Assembly: GCF_900182955.1 (NCBI RefSeq)
Contig: NZ_FXUL01000003.1
Coordinates: 283,487 to 347,486 of the forward strand
Direction: 5' to 3'
DNA from: Noviherbaspirillum suwonense
GTDB lineage: Bacteria; Pseudomonadota; Gammaproteobacteria; Burkholderiales; Burkholderiaceae_D
Length of the DNA: 64,000 nucleotides
Below are positions 49,105 through 59,469 of this stretch, piece after piece (within the stretch, counting starts at the first letter, position 1; every line of letters starts with the position of its first letter). The position numbers and the translations under genes are program-made. The notes beneath the pieces were generated by a model. It was given only the letters and a program-made list of their open reading frames with translations. It had not been told where the DNA came from and ran no database searches.

Positions 49105-49470
49105 CGCAAGGTTGCAGTTCGGGAGATGTTATGTAACTATATGATTTATATAGGTATTTTTTTATGGGCTTGGAGGATGCGTTTTCCAGGGCCGCCTTGA
49201 AGAGGGCGCACGGAAACGCACCAGGAAATCCGGGCCGGCCGGATCTGCACCACAATGAGTTGATGGAAGCACGGAGACGTGCATCGGCGCGCAGCCTTGG
49301 CGCGAGGGCGCGGCGAGCGGAGATGTCAGCTATTCGCCGGGTCAGCCAGGGCTATGAGGATCGTTGATCAGGGATGGTTACGCTGCCTGACCGGATGATT
49401 TGGCCGGGTTGGCGGCTACTCAATAGCGGAAGCGGGGACGTGCAGGAGAGGGGCGAAGTAGGCGAGTCCC
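49105..49470. other. Intergenic region between the operon promoter and tRNA-Phe
   Basis: No convincing gene. An AT-rich block at 49130-49165 contains the IHF-like site; the two NtrC-type half-sites lie at 49217-49252. The 67-codon frame at 49164 has no ribosome site and an Arg/Ala-rich product, so I do not call it. Confidence 0.5.
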
Positions 49471-49504
49471 AAAACAAAAACGCCAACCTGCAAAGGTTGG
49501 CGTT
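49471..49504 (-). terminator. Terminator of tRNA-Phe
   Basis: Perfect 10-bp stem AACGCCAACC / GGTTGGCGTT (49479-49488, 49495-49504) and a T-rich tail on the minus strand (TTTGTTTT). It lies 17 bp after the tRNA 3' end. Confidence 0.9.
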
Positions 49505-49520
49505 CTGTAAGAGATCATCT

Positions 49521-49596
49521 TGGTGGCCCGGGGCGGAATCGAACCACCGACACAAGGATTTTCAATCCTCTGCTCTACCGACTGAGCTACCAGGCC
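49521..49596 (-). tRNA. tRNA-Phe (anticodon GAA)
   Basis: 76 nt including an encoded CCA. Acceptor GGCCTGG pairs with CCGGGCC (one T-G wobble), D arm GCTC/GAGC, anticodon stem GAGGA/TCCTT with loop TTGAAAA, and T arm GGTGG-TTCGATT-CCGCC. It is a single-gene unit with its own promoter and terminator. Confidence 0.97.
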
Positions 49597-49606
49597 AAGG
49601 CGGTGA

Positions 49607-49634
49607 AGTATAACAAACTTCGCGCGATATGCAA
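49607..49634 (-). promoter_or_regulatory. Promoter of tRNA-Phe
   Basis: Minus-strand TTGCAT, 16 bases, TATACT, then a GC-rich discriminator. The predicted start is a few bases before the tRNA 5' end. Confidence 0.65.
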
Positions 49635-49667
49635 GGCCCGCCCGCAATGACCGTTAAGCGACCGGGC

Positions 49668-49673
49668 TATAAT
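49668..49673 (+). promoter_or_regulatory. TATAAT box before the UbiH-family gene
   Basis: A perfect -10 hexamer 36 bp before the ATG. The -35 region (CAATGA or ATGACC) is weak. Confidence 0.45.
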
Positions 49674-49708
49674 GCGCGGATGAATTCACTCTCCCGGATT
49701 GCGCATCC

Positions 49709-50923
49709 ATGAATCCAGCAAGCGATATCTGTGTCATCGGCAATGGCATCATCGGCAAGGTCGCGGCCCTCGGGCTGGCGCAGGCCGGGTCGTCGGTGAC
49801 GCTGCTGACGCCGCCCGCGGCGCAGTCGAAAGCCGCGCCGGCCGGGTGGGACGTGCGGGTCTATGCGTTGAACCAGATTGCGCATGCGTTGCTGTCGTCG
49901 CTGCGCGTATGGGATGCGCTCGACGCCTCGCGCATCGCGCCGGTCGATGCGATGGTGGTCAATGGCGACGGGCCGGAAGCGGCCGGGCGGCTGGCGTTCG
50001 ATGCCTACAGCGCGCGCGCCGGGCTGCTGGCATGGATCGTCGAGGACAGCAACCTGAATGCCGCGCTCGACGCCGCGCTGCGCTTCGCGCCCAACCTGAA
50101 GGTCATCTCGGCCCGCGCGGTGCGCCTGGAGCAGGATGAAAAACGCGCGACCGTGCATCTGGACAATGGCGCCACCGTGCCGGCGGCGCTGGTGGTGGGC
50201 GCCGACGGCGGCCAGTCGTGGGTGCGGGCGCAATGCGATGTCGGCATCGACTACCGTCCCTACGGCCAGCGCGCGGTGGTGGCGAACTTCAGCACCGAGC
50301 TGCCGCACCATGGCGCCGCGCACCAGTGGTTCACGTCGACGGAAGGCATCGTCGCGCTGCTGCCGCTGCCCGGCAACCAGGTGTCGCTGGTCTGGTCCGC
50401 GCCCGACGCACTGGCCGACAAGCTGATGCAGGAGCCGCTGTCCCGGCTGGCCGAACGGCTTTCCGCGCTGCCGCGGCAACCGTTCGGCAAGCTCGCGCCG
50501 CTCGAGCCCGAGAACGTCAGGGACATTCCGCTGGCGCTGATCCGCCCGCATGCGATCGTCTCGCAGCGCGTGGCGCTGGTCGGCGATGCCGCGCACGTGA
50601 TCCATCCGCTCGCGGGCCACGGGATGAACCTGGGCTTTGCCGATGTGGCCAGCCTGCTGCAGGTGCTGGCCGAACGCGGCGCCGAACGCGATTGCGGCGA
50701 TGCGCGGCTGCTGCGCCGCTATGCCCGGGAACGCAAGGAAGACATCCTGCTGATGCAGGTCGCGACCGATGGGCTGGAGCGGCTGTTTTCCACCGAATTC
50801 GAGCCGCTGCGCATCGCGCGCAATATGGGATTGAACCTGCTCGACCAACTGCCTGTCCTAAAACGGCGCCTGATGGCCCACGCGATGGGAAATCCATTGG
50901 CGCCTTCCGTAAAAAAAGGTTGA
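49709..50923 (+). CDS. UbiH/UbiF/VisC-family FAD-dependent hydroxylase
   Basis: 404 residues. The FAD Rossmann motif is ICVIGNGIIGKVAALGLA, and the family hallmark GDAAHVIHPLAGHGMNLGFAD starts at residue 292. This aromatic-ring hydroxylase family works in ubiquinone synthesis (UbiH, UbiI, UbiF, UbiM); the exact ring position cannot be assigned. A short gap (3 bp) to dsbC suggests co-transcription. Confidence 0.88.
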   Translation: MNPASDICVIGNGIIGKVAALGLAQAGSSVTLLTPPAAQSKAAPAGWDVRVYALNQIAHALLSSLRVWDALDASRIAPVDAMVVNGDGPEAAGRLAFDAYSARAGLLAWIVEDSNLNAALDAALRFAPNLKVISARAVRLEQDEKRATVHLDNGATVPAALVVGADGGQSWVRAQCDVGIDYRPYGQRAVVANFSTELPHHGAAHQWFTSTEGIVALLPLPGNQVSLVWSAPDALADKLMQEPLSRLAERLSALPRQPFGKLAPLEPENVRDIPLALIRPHAIVSQRVALVGDAAHVIHPLAGHGMNLGFADVASLLQVLAERGAERDCGDARLLRRYARERKEDILLMQVATDGLERLFSTEFEPLRIARNMGLNLLDQLPVLKRRLMAHAMGNPLAPSVKKG

Positions 50924-50926
50924 TGA

Positions 50927-51649
50927 ATGATGAATACACGCAAGTTGTGCGTCGCGCTCGGACTGACGTTCGCCGTTGCCTCGGCGTTTGCCGAAAGCCC
51001 GCAGGAAGCATCGATCAGGAAACTGATACAGCCGCGCCTGGGCGACGGCGCCGCCGTCGACTCGGTGACCAAGACGCCCTACAGCGGCTTGTTCGAAGTG
51101 CGCGTCGGCAGCGAGATTTTCTATACCGACGCGCAGGCCAAGTACCTTTTCGTCGGCCGCATCCTGGACGCCAACACGACCGAGGACTATACGAAGGCGC
51201 GCGTGGACGAGCTCAGCAAGATCAAGTTCTCCGACCTGCCGCTCGAGTCCGCGCTGAAGACCGTCAAGGGCAACGGCAAGCGCGTGATCGCTGTTTTCGA
51301 AGACCCGAATTGCGGCTATTGCAAGCGCTTCCGGCAGAACCTGCAGGACGTGGACAATGTCACCGTCTACACCTTCCTGTACAACATCCTGTCGCCGGAT
51401 TCGGCGGTCAAGTCCAAGAATATCTGGTGCTCGGCCGATCGCAACAAGGCCTGGGACGACTGGATGCTGAACAACAAGGCCGCGCCCACCGCGCCGGAAG
51501 CCTGCAACACGCCGAATGACAAGATCAAGGCGCTGGGCATGAAGATGCGCATTACCGGCACGCCAACCATCTTCTTCACCGACGGCTCCCGCATACCCGG
51601 CGCCATCGACGCCAAGGGGCTGGAAGCGAAGCTGGCGTCGGTCAAGTAG
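50927..51649 (+). CDS. dsbC: Thiol:disulfide interchange protein DsbC
   Basis: Periplasmic disulfide isomerase, 240 residues. Signal peptide MMNTRKLCVALGLTFAVASA is cut near AFA-ESP. An N-terminal dimerisation domain (about 25-85) is followed by the thioredoxin fold with the active site CGYC (129-132). A second Cys pair (C in NIWCSAD and EACNTP) and the cis-Pro loop GTPTIFF are present. ATG 50930 is a near-equal start. It is in an operon with the UbiH-family gene. Confidence 0.95.
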   Translation: MMNTRKLCVALGLTFAVASAFAESPQEASIRKLIQPRLGDGAAVDSVTKTPYSGLFEVRVGSEIFYTDAQAKYLFVGRILDANTTEDYTKARVDELSKIKFSDLPLESALKTVKGNGKRVIAVFEDPNCGYCKRFRQNLQDVDNVTVYTFLYNILSPDSAVKSKNIWCSADRNKAWDDWMLNNKAAPTAPEACNTPNDKIKALGMKMRITGTPTIFFTDGSRIPGAIDAKGLEAKLASVK

Positions 51650-51731
51650 GCGGCCCCGCATGTCGCGAACGGCGCGTGCTTTCCGGCGGCGCCGCTTCGC
51701 GCGGCAGGTCGGCGCGCCGACCCGCCTTTCC

Positions 51732-52352
51732 TCAGTCGGCGCCGTCGAAGAACTCGACCATCCCGGTTTCCAGCGAATACTCGGCGCCCACCACCATCAG
51801 TCCATCGTTCCGGATCAGCTGCTCGATCACCTGCGAGCCATGCCGCAAATGGTCGGCGGACGCGCGGATATTGGCCCGCACCGCATGGTGCACCAGCGCG
51901 TCATGATCGTGCCGCAGTTCCGTCTGCAATAAGCCTTCGACACTGGGCCTGACCCGGTCGACGATGGAATGCGGGTCGCGCAGGCGCAGGTGCGGCGGCG
52001 CCTGCAGCGCATCGATCGTCGCCTCGATGGCGCCGCAGCGCGAGTGCCCCAGCACCACGACCAGCCGCGTGCCGAAGCGCTCGGCGGCGAACTCGACGCT
52101 GCTGACCTGCGATGGCGCGACGATGTTGCCGGCCACCCGGATCACGAACAGGTCGCCCAGACCCTGGTCGAACACGATTTCCACCGGCACCCTGGAGTCG
52201 GAGCAGCCCAGGATCACCGCGAACGGCGCCTGTCCCGCCACCAGCGCGGCCCGGTGCGCCTGGCTCGCGTAGCTTTCGCTGCTGCGCTCGTCGGCGACGA
52301 AACGGCGGTTGCCCTCCATCAGTCTCTGCAGTCCTTCCTTTGCGGTAATCAT
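51732..52352 (-). CDS. Beta-class carbonic anhydrase
   Basis: 206 residues. Zinc ligands C50, H103 and C106, with D52 and R54 in GCSDSR, and GHSRCGA. It interconverts carbon dioxide and bicarbonate. AGAGG before ATG 52352 fixes the start and excludes the very long frame that continues upstream through acuI. It is convergent with dsbC and divergent from acuI. Confidence 0.95.
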   Translation of the reverse strand: MITAKEGLQRLMEGNRRFVADERSSESYASQAHRAALVAGQAPFAVILGCSDSRVPVEIVFDQGLGDLFVIRVAGNIVAPSQVSSVEFAAERFGTRLVVVLGHSRCGAIEATIDALQAPPHLRLRDPHSIVDRVRPSVEGLLQTELRHDHDALVHHAVRANIRASADHLRHGSQVIEQLIRNDGLMVVGAEYSLETGMVEFFDGAD

Positions 52353-52514
52353 GCTTGCGCCTCTGCTGTGGACCTTACCGCTGCATACAATTTTCCATAC
52401 GTCATTTGCTTGTCCTCCCTTCAATGTTGCCGTGCCTGGAACGTCGCGCCGGCAGCCTGCACGCCGTCGCCAAACGCCCACTATAATCGATGCTCCCCAC
52501 CTGAAAGCGCTCCC

Positions 52515-53504
52515 ATGTTCAATGCCATCCTGCTTAACAAGAACGACGACGGCAGCACCGCTGCGCAGCTGAGCCAGATGGACGACGCCCAGTTGCCGGC
52601 CGACGGCGATGTCACCGTCGCGATCGACTATTCCACCATCAACTACAAGGACGGCCTGGCCATCACCGGCCGCGCGCCGGTGGTGCGCAAATGGCCGATG
52701 GTGCCGGGCATCGATGGCGCCGGCCAGGTGCTGGAATCGTCCCACCCGGACTGGAAGCCGGGCGACGCGTTCATCCTCAATGGCTGGGGCGTCGGCGAAA
52801 CCCATATGGGCTGCCTGGCGCAGCGCGCGCGCCTGAAGGGCGACTGGCTGATCCGCCGGCCCGACGGCATGTCGGCGCGCACGGCAATGGCGATCGGCAC
52901 CGCGGGCTACACCGCGATGCTGTCGGCGCTGGCGCTGCAGGAGCAGGGCGTGGACAAGGACAGCGGCGAGATCCTGGTCACCGGCGCGTCGGGCGGCGTC
53001 GGCAGCGTCGCCATCGCCATCCTGTCCGGCTGGGGCTACCGGGTAGTGGCGTCCACCGGCAAGCTCGACGAAACCGACTACCTGAAATCGCTGGGCGCGG
53101 TGGACGTGCTGGACCGCGCCGCATTGTCCGCGCCCGGCAAGCCGCTGCAGAAGGAGCGCTGGGCCGGCGTCGTCGATTCGGTCGGTTCGCACACGCTGGT
53201 CAATGCGATCGCCCAGGTGCGCTACGGCGGCGTGGTCACGGCCTGCGGGCTGGCGCAGGGGCTGGACTTCCCGGCATCGGTTGCGCCCTTCATCCTGCGC
53301 GGCATCAGGCTGATCGGCATCGACAGCGTGATGGCGCCGCGCGAGCGCCGCATCGCCGCCTGGAGCCGCCTCGCCAGCGACCTCGACACGGCCAAGCTCG
53401 ACGCCATCACGCGCGAGATCACGCTGGCCGAGGCGCTGACGCAGGCGCCGGAAATCATCGCGGGCAAGGTGCGCGGCCGCCTGGTCGTCAACGTCAATGC
53501 ATAA
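52515..53504 (+). CDS. acuI: AcuI/YhdH-type NADPH quinone oxidoreductase (acrylyl-CoA reductase family)
   Basis: 329-residue zinc-independent MDR enzyme. The N-terminus MFNAILLNKNDDG and the sequence STINYKDGLAITGRAPVVRK are typical of the AcuI group. The NADPH site is ILVTGASGGVGSVAIAIL. AcuI reduces acryloyl-CoA to propionyl-CoA; with only family evidence another enoyl thioester is possible. TATAAT at about 52481 is a plausible -10. The M61 peptidase follows at once. Confidence 0.9.
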   Translation: MFNAILLNKNDDGSTAAQLSQMDDAQLPADGDVTVAIDYSTINYKDGLAITGRAPVVRKWPMVPGIDGAGQVLESSHPDWKPGDAFILNGWGVGETHMGCLAQRARLKGDWLIRRPDGMSARTAMAIGTAGYTAMLSALALQEQGVDKDSGEILVTGASGGVGSVAIAILSGWGYRVVASTGKLDETDYLKSLGAVDVLDRAALSAPGKPLQKERWAGVVDSVGSHTLVNAIAQVRYGGVVTACGLAQGLDFPASVAPFILRGIRLIGIDSVMAPRERRIAAWSRLASDLDTAKLDAITREITLAEALTQAPEIIAGKVRGRLVVNVNA

Positions 53505-53517
53505 GGTGGAACAGCGC

Positions 53518-55335
53518 ATGACGCACCCGGTACGCTACAGCATCATCCCCAGGGACCCCGCTGCCCACCTGTTCGAAGTCACGCTCACGGTGGACGTGCC
53601 GGACCCGGCCGGCCAGCGGCTGGTGCTGCCGGCGTGGATACCCGGCAGCTACATGATCCGTGAATTCGCGCGCAACATCGTGCGCATCGCGGCGACGTCG
53701 AACGGCAGGAAGGTCGCGCTGGAAAAGACCGACAAGCACAGCTGGCAGGCCGGCCGCTGCGACGGGCCGCTGGTCGTGGTCTACGAGGTCTATGCATGGG
53801 ACCTGTCGGTGCGCACCGCGCATCTCGACCAGACCCATGCATTCTTCAACGGCACCAGCGTCTTCCTGCGCGTGCTGGGCCAGGAGCAGGCGCCGCACGA
53901 AGTCGACATCCGCCGTCCGCAGGGCGAGCAGTATGCCGACTGGCGCGTGGCCACCGCGCTGCCCGAACTCGATGCCGAACGCTACGGCTTCGGCCGCTAC
54001 GTCGCGGCCGACTATGACGAGCTGATCGACCATCCGGTCGAGCTTGGCGCGTTCGCCCTGGCGACGTTCAAGGCGCACGGCGTCCCGCATGACATCGTGA
54101 TCACCGGCCAGGTGCCCTGGCTGGACATGGCGCGCCTGTGCGCCGACCTGAAGAAGGTCTGCGAAGCGCAGATCCGCCTGTTCGAGCCCAAGAGCCGGCG
54201 CGCGCCGATGCAGCGCTACGTCTTCATGACGCTGGCCGTCGGCGACGGTTATGGCGGCCTCGAGCATCGTGCTTCCACCGCGCTGATCTGTTCCCGCGCC
54301 GACCTGCCGGTGCAGGGCAAGAAGGAGATGACCGACGGCTACCGGACCTACCTGGGACTGTGCAGCCACGAGTATTTCCATACCTGGAACGTCAAGCGCA
54401 TCAAGCCCGCCGCCTTCGCGCCGTACGACCTGCAGAATGAAGGCTATACCTCGCTGCTGTGGCTGTTCGAAGGCTTCACCAGCTATTACGACGACCTGAT
54501 GCTGGTGCGCGCCGGCCTGATCGCGGAGCCCGACTATTACAAGCTGCTGGCCAAGACCGCCAACGGCGTGCTGCGCGGCAGCGGCCGCAATCGCCAGAGC
54601 GTCGCCGAGTCCAGTTTCGACGCCTGGGTGAAGTATTACCGCCAGGATGAAAATGCGCCCAATGCCATCGTCAGCTATTACGCCAAGGGATCGCTGGTCG
54701 CGCTTGGCCTGGACCTGACGATACGCGCCGCCACCGGCGGCAGGAAGTCGCTCGACGACGTGATGCGCGCGCTATGGACCCGCTACGGCCGGGACTTCTA
54801 CAGCGATGGTTCAGGAGCGGGGGCAGGGGCGGGGGCAGGGCAGGGCATCGGGGAAGCCGAGGCGCTGGGGCTGTTCGAGGAGGTCAGCGGCGTCAGCCTG
54901 AAGCGCTATTTCGACCGTCATATCCATGGCACCGATGACGTGCCGCTGGAAAAACTGCTCGCGCCATTCGCCATCGCGCTGGCCGACAAGCGCAAGAATG
55001 GCAAGCCGTCGCTGGGCGCGCGCACGGTCAAGGAAGGCAATGACTGCAAGCTGGCCAATGTCTATGAAGGCGGCCCCGCGCACCTGGCGGGCCTGTCCGC
55101 GCTCGACCTGCTGGTCGCCATCGACGGCCTGCGCGTGACCGCCGGCAATCTCGATGTGCTGATGTCCCGCTATGGCGTGAATGACACGATCACCGTGCAT
55201 GCATTCCGGCGCGACGAACTGATGACGTTTACGGTGGTGCTGAAAGCGGACGATACGCCGGACGTCACGCTGACGCCGGAAGCCAAGCCAGCCGCGGCGG
55301 CGCGCTTGCGCAGCGCCTGGCTGGGCCGGGATTAG
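53518..55335 (+). CDS. M61 family metallopeptidase (glycyl aminopeptidase-like) with PDZ domain
   Basis: 605 residues. Zinc motif HEYFH (H284, E285, H288) and third ligand E318 in [11 protein letters not shown], the M61 pattern. An N-terminal beta domain ([16 protein letters not shown]) is typical. The C-terminal PDZ-like part spans about 500-590. A Gly/Ala repeat (GAGAGAGAG) marks a linker near residue 435. No signal peptide, so probably cytoplasmic. Start: ATG 53518 has AAGGTGG upstream; an ATG at 53497 overlaps acuI. Its stop overlaps the convergent trpC stop by 4 bp. Confidence 0.9.
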   Translation: MTHPVRYSIIPRDPAAHLFEVTLTVDVPDPAGQRLVLPAWIPGSYMIREFARNIVRIAATSNGRKVALEKTDKHSWQAGRCDGPLVVVYEVYAWDLSVRTAHLDQTHAFFNGTSVFLRVLGQEQAPHEVDIRRPQGEQYADWRVATALPELDAERYGFGRYVAADYDELIDHPVELGAFALATFKAHGVPHDIVITGQVPWLDMARLCADLKKVCEAQIRLFEPKSRRAPMQRYVFMTLAVGDGYGGLEHRASTALICSRADLPVQGKKEMTDGYRTYLGLCSHEYFHTWNVKRIKPAAFAPYDLQNEGYTSLLWLFEGFTSYYDDLMLVRAGLIAEPDYYKLLAKTANGVLRGSGRNRQSVAESSFDAWVKYYRQDENAPNAIVSYYAKGSLVALGLDLTIRAATGGRKSLDDVMRALWTRYGRDFYSDGSGAGAGAGAGQGIGEAEALGLFEEVSGVSLKRYFDRHIHGTDDVPLEKLLAPFAIALADKRKNGKPSLGARTVKEGNDCKLANVYEGGPAHLAGLSALDLLVAIDGLRVTAGNLDVLMSRYGVNDTITVHAFRRDELMTFTVVLKADDTPDVTLTPEAKPAAAARLRSAWLGRD

Positions 55336-56132
55336 GCGAAGAGGCGTTCGAGTTCGACGCCGGGGTCCGGCGCGCGCATGAAGGCTTCGCCGACCAGGAA
55401 GGCATGGACGTCGGCGTCGCGCATGCGCCTGACGTCGTCGGCATTCAGGATGCCGGACTCGGTCACCACCAGCTTGTCCGTCGGGATGCGCGGCAGCAGG
55501 TCCAGCGTGTTCTGCAGCGAGGTCTCGAACGTGCGCAGGTTGCGGTTGTTGATGCCCAGCAGCCGCGTCTTCAGCCGCAATGCCGCGTCCAGTTCGTCGC
55601 CGTCATGCACTTCCACGAGCACGTCCATGCCCAGTTCATGGGCGCAGGCTTCCAGTTCGGCCATCAGGCCATGGTCGAGGGCGGAGACGATCAGCAGGAT
55701 CGCGTCCGCGCCCCATGAGCGCGCCTGGTAGACCTGGTACATGTCGATCAGAAAATCCTTGCGCAGCACCGGGATCTCGCATGCCGCGCGCGCCTGCTGC
55801 AGGTATTCGGGCGCGCCCTGAAAAAACTGCACGTCGGTCAGCACGGACAGGCAGGCAGCACCATGCCGTGCGTAGCTTTCGGCGATATTCGCCGGCTTGA
55901 AGTCGGCGCGCAATACGCCCTTGGACGGCGAAGCTTTCTTCACTTCCGCGATCACGCCGGCCCGGCCCGCCGCGATCTTGCCGCGCAGGCTGCCTTCGAA
56001 TCCGCGCAGGCTTGCCCGTGCTTCGCGGTCGCTCTCGACCTCGCTGCGCAGGCTCTGCAGGCTGCGGTACTTTTTGGCGGCGGCCACTTCGTCGGCCTTT
56101 ACTTCAAGAATCTTGTTGAGTATGTCGGACAT
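55332..56132 (-). CDS. trpC: Indole-3-glycerol phosphate synthase
   Basis: Converts CdRP to indole-3-glycerol phosphate in tryptophan synthesis. 266 residues; TIM barrel with [37 protein letters not shown] strand, [13 protein letters not shown] and VTESGI. It is a single-function TrpC without fused TrpF. It is the last gene of trpEGDC, 41 bp after trpD. Confidence 0.97.
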   Translation of the reverse strand: MSDILNKILEVKADEVAAAKKYRSLQSLRSEVESDREARASLRGFEGSLRGKIAAGRAGVIAEVKKASPSKGVLRADFKPANIAESYARHGAACLSVLTDVQFFQGAPEYLQQARAACEIPVLRKDFLIDMYQVYQARSWGADAILLIVSALDHGLMAELEACAHELGMDVLVEVHDGDELDAALRLKTRLLGINNRNLRTFETSLQNTLDLLPRIPTDKLVVTESGILNADDVRRMRDADVHAFLVGEAFMRAPDPGVELERLFA

Positions 56133-56173
56133 GGTCTGCCTGCTGGTTCTGTTTGCCGTATGCGCGCCCGTGG

Positions 56174-57208
56174 TCAGGCGCCGCCGATTTTTCTTGTCGC
56201 GCTGACGAACTGCTCCATCTTGGCCCGCGCCGCGCCGGACGCCATCGCCTCGATCGCTGTCGCCATGCCGGCCCCGATATCGCCTGCCAGGCCATTTGCA
56301 TACAGCGCGGTGCCGGCATTGAGCGCGACGATGTCGCGCGCCGGGCCGGGCACGTTGTCCAGCGCTTCCAGCACCTTCTGCCTGGACTCTTCCGCGCCCG
56401 ACACCTTCAGGTTGCGGCTGGCGATCATCTGCAGGCCGAAGTCTTCCGGGTGGATTTCATATTCGCGGATCTGGCCGTCGATCAGCTCGCCGACCATGGT
56501 GGCTGCGCCTAGCGACACCTCGTCCATGTTGTCGCGGCCCCAGACCACCATCGCCCGCTGTGCGCCGAGGCGCTGCAGCACCCGCACCTGTATGCCGACC
56601 AGGTCCGAGTGGAACACGCCCATCAGGATGTTGGGCGCGCCGGCCGGGTTGGTCAGCGGGCCGAGGATGTTGAAGATGGTGCGCACGCCCAGTTCGCGCC
56701 GCACCGGCGCCGCATGCTTCATCGCCGCATGATGGTTAGGCGCGTACATGAAGCCGATGCCGGTTTCGGCGATGCAGTCGGCCACCTGCTGCGGCTGCAG
56801 GTTGATGTTCGCGCCCAGCGCCTCGAGCACGTCGGCGCTGCCGGAGGAGGACGACACGCTGCGTCCGCCATGCTTGGCGACGCGGGCGCCGGCCGCCGCC
56901 GCGACGAACATCGATGCGGTGGAGATATTGAAGGTATGCGCGCCGTCGCCGCCGGTGCCGACGATGTCGAGCAGGCCGGTGGTGTCGTCGAGCGGCACCT
57001 TGGTCGCGAACTCGCGCATCACCTGCGCGGCCGCGGCGATCTCGCCTATGGTTTCCTTCTTGACGCGCAGCCCCATGGTCAGCGCCGCGATCATCAGCGG
57101 CGACATCTCGCCCGACATGATCTGCCGGAACAGCGACAGCATCTCGTCATGGAAAATCTCGCGGTGTTCTATGCAGCGCAGCAGCGCTTCCTGGGGTGTG
57201 ATCGGCAT
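56174..57208 (-). CDS. trpD: Anthranilate phosphoribosyltransferase
   Basis: 344 residues. PRPP site GTGGDG (84-89) in [17 protein letters not shown], then [21 protein letters not shown], and [18 protein letters not shown]. It transfers phosphoribose to anthranilate. Not fused to TrpG. ATG 57208 is preferred over an in-frame TTG at 57223; GGGA is upstream. Spacing to trpG is 18 bp. Confidence 0.97.
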   Translation of the reverse strand: MPITPQEALLRCIEHREIFHDEMLSLFRQIMSGEMSPLMIAALTMGLRVKKETIGEIAAAAQVMREFATKVPLDDTTGLLDIVGTGGDGAHTFNISTASMFVAAAAGARVAKHGGRSVSSSSGSADVLEALGANINLQPQQVADCIAETGIGFMYAPNHHAAMKHAAPVRRELGVRTIFNILGPLTNPAGAPNILMGVFHSDLVGIQVRVLQRLGAQRAMVVWGRDNMDEVSLGAATMVGELIDGQIREYEIHPEDFGLQMIASRNLKVSGAEESRQKVLEALDNVPGPARDIVALNAGTALYANGLAGDIGAGMATAIEAMASGAARAKMEQFVSATRKIGGA

Positions 57209-57226
57209 GATGTGTGGTCCCAAAAG

Positions 57227-57790
<564 letters not shown>

Positions 57791-57791
57791 G

Positions 57792-59288
57792 TCAGATCCC
57801 TCCATCCAGGCCGTCCTGCACCTGCTCGGCCGCGCGCAGCACAGCGCGCGCCTTGTTTTCCGTTTCCTGCCATTCCATCTCGGGCACCGAGTCGGCGACG
57901 ATGCCGGCTGCCGCCTGCACATACAGCATGCCGTCCTTGATGACGCCGGTGCGGATCGCGATCGCCAGGTCCATCTCGCCGCCGAAGGACAGGTAGCCGC
58001 AGGCGCCGCCATAGATGCCGCGCTTGGTCGGCTCGAGTTCATCGATGATTTCCATCGCCCGCACCTTGGGCGCGCCGGACAGCGTGCCGGCCGGGAAGGT
58101 CGCGCGCAGCACGTCGAGGTTGGACATGCCGGGCTTCAGCGTGCCTTCGACGTTGGAGACGATGTGCTGCACGTGCGAGTATTTTTCGATGACGAACTTG
58201 TCGGTCACCTTGACGCTGCCGGTCTGCGCGATGCGGCCGATGTCGTTGCGCGCCAGGTCGATCAGCATCACGTGCTCGGCGATTTCTTTCGGGTCCGCCA
58301 GAAGCTCGGTGGCAAGCTCGGCGTCGCGTTCCGGCGTATTGCCGCGCGGCCGGGTGCCGGCCAGCGGCCGTATCGTGACCTTCTTGCCGCCGTCCGGCGT
58401 GCCTTCGTTGCGCACCAGGATTTCAGGCGATGCGCCGACGATATGCATGTCGCCGAAGTTATAGAAGTACATGTAGGGCGACGGATTGAGCGAACGCAGC
58501 GCGCGGTACAGCGACAGCGGCGAATCGACGTAGGGCTTCTTGATGCGCTGCCCGATCTGCACCTGCATCAGGTCGCCGGCCATGATGTATTCCTTGGCCT
58601 GCGCCACCGCCTGCAGGTAGTCGGCCTTGTCGAAGTCGCGCACCGCGTCGGTCCGCACCGACGCCGACGTCACCGGCGCATCGACCGCCCGGCGCAGCAT
58701 CGCGCGCAGGTCGTGCAGCCGCCGGCGCGCGCGCGGGAAGGCCTCGGCCTGCGTCGGGTCCGCATAGACGATCAGGTAGAGCTTGCCGGAAAGGTTGTCG
58801 ATGACGGCCAGTTCCTCGGTCACCAGCAGCTGGATGTCGGGCAGGCCGAGGTCGTCCCTGGGTGCGCTGTCGGCCAGGCGCTTTTCGATATGGCGCACCG
58901 TGTCATAGCCGAAATACCCGGCCAGCCCGCCGCAGAAGCGCGGCATGCCCGGCAGGATGGCGACCCGGAACCGGGCCTGGAATTGCGCGATGAAATCGAG
59001 CGGGTTGCCTTCCGCCGTTTCGACGACGGCGCCGTCCCTGACGACTTCGATGCGCCGGCCATAGCTGCGCAGCAGCGTCGACGCGGGCAGGCCGATGAAG
59101 GAATAGCGGCCGAAGCGTTCGCCGCCGACCACGGACTCCAGCAGGAAGGTGTTCTTGCCGCCGTTCTGCTGCTGTGCCAGCTTCAGGTACAGCGACAGCG
59201 GGGTTTCGAGATCGGCAAATGCTTCGGCGATCAGCGGGATGCGGTTGTAGCCTTGCGCGGCCAGCGATTTGAATTCGAGTTCAGTCAT
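57792..59288 (-). CDS. trpE: Anthranilate synthase component I
   Basis: 498 residues. Makes anthranilate from chorismate. The feedback site LLES (49-52) that binds tryptophan is present. Catalytic-domain landmarks: [45 protein letters not shown] before the ATG supports the start. A leader peptide and a GC-rich hairpin precede it, so attenuation is expected. Confidence 0.97.
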   Translation of the reverse strand: MTELEFKSLAAQGYNRIPLIAEAFADLETPLSLYLKLAQQQNGGKNTFLLESVVGGERFGRYSFIGLPASTLLRSYGRRIEVVRDGAVVETAEGNPLDFIAQFQARFRVAILPGMPRFCGGLAGYFGYDTVRHIEKRLADSAPRDDLGLPDIQLLVTEELAVIDNLSGKLYLIVYADPTQAEAFPRARRRLHDLRAMLRRAVDAPVTSASVRTDAVRDFDKADYLQAVAQAKEYIMAGDLMQVQIGQRIKKPYVDSPLSLYRALRSLNPSPYMYFYNFGDMHIVGASPEILVRNEGTPDGGKKVTIRPLAGTRPRGNTPERDAELATELLADPKEIAEHVMLIDLARNDIGRIAQTGSVKVTDKFVIEKYSHVQHIVSNVEGTLKPGMSNLDVLRATFPAGTLSGAPKVRAMEIIDELEPTKRGIYGGACGYLSFGGEMDLAIAIRTGVIKDGMLYVQAAAGIVADSVPEMEWQETENKARAVLRAAEQVQDGLDGGI

Positions 59289-59334
59289 GCTTCTCTCCCG
59301 ACCGCGCGCAGGATAGGTGGCGGTCCATGAGTTT

Positions 59335-59366
59335 AAAAACGTGATCGGGCGCGCGTGCGCGCGCTC
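59335..59366 (-). promoter_or_regulatory. Candidate attenuator hairpin before trpE
   Basis: GCGCGC-GCAC-GCGCGC (59349-59364) is followed on the minus strand, after CCGATCACG, by a T5 run at 59335-59339. It lies 17 bp after the trpL stop codon and 47 bp before trpE. The spacer between stem and T run is longer than in a standard terminator, so exact folding is uncertain. Confidence 0.45.
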
Positions 59367-59382
59367 GACAGCTAATCGGGGA

Positions 59383-59469
59383 CTAACGAGTCCAAGATTG
59401 CCAGCGTCGCCAGGGCCAGGCCTCAGGAACGGCCGGCGCAGAAAAGCTGCGTTTTTTATTGAGAGACAT
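59383..59469 (-). CDS. trpL: trp operon leader peptide
   Basis: 28 residues, [20 protein letters not shown] followed by RRWQSWTR and TAG. Trp codons are at positions 18, 20, 23 and 26, far more than chance in 28 codons. The ATG overlaps the last 14 bases of gph in another frame. Position, size and Trp clustering match leader peptides where a stalled ribosome controls an attenuator. Missed by length filters. Confidence 0.8.
   Translation of the reverse strand: MSLNKKRSFSAPAVPEAWPWRRWQSWTR

Noticed and set aside
49164..49367. 67-codon plus-strand frame upstream of tRNA-Phe
   Set aside because: No ribosome site, Arg/Ala-rich product, and it covers the regulatory region of the ureide operon.
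59437..59456. Plus-strand hairpin CGCAG/CTGCG followed by T6 near the end of gph
   Set aside because: Only 5 bp of stem and no plus-strand gene to terminate; the bases belong to the trpL coding region on the other strand.
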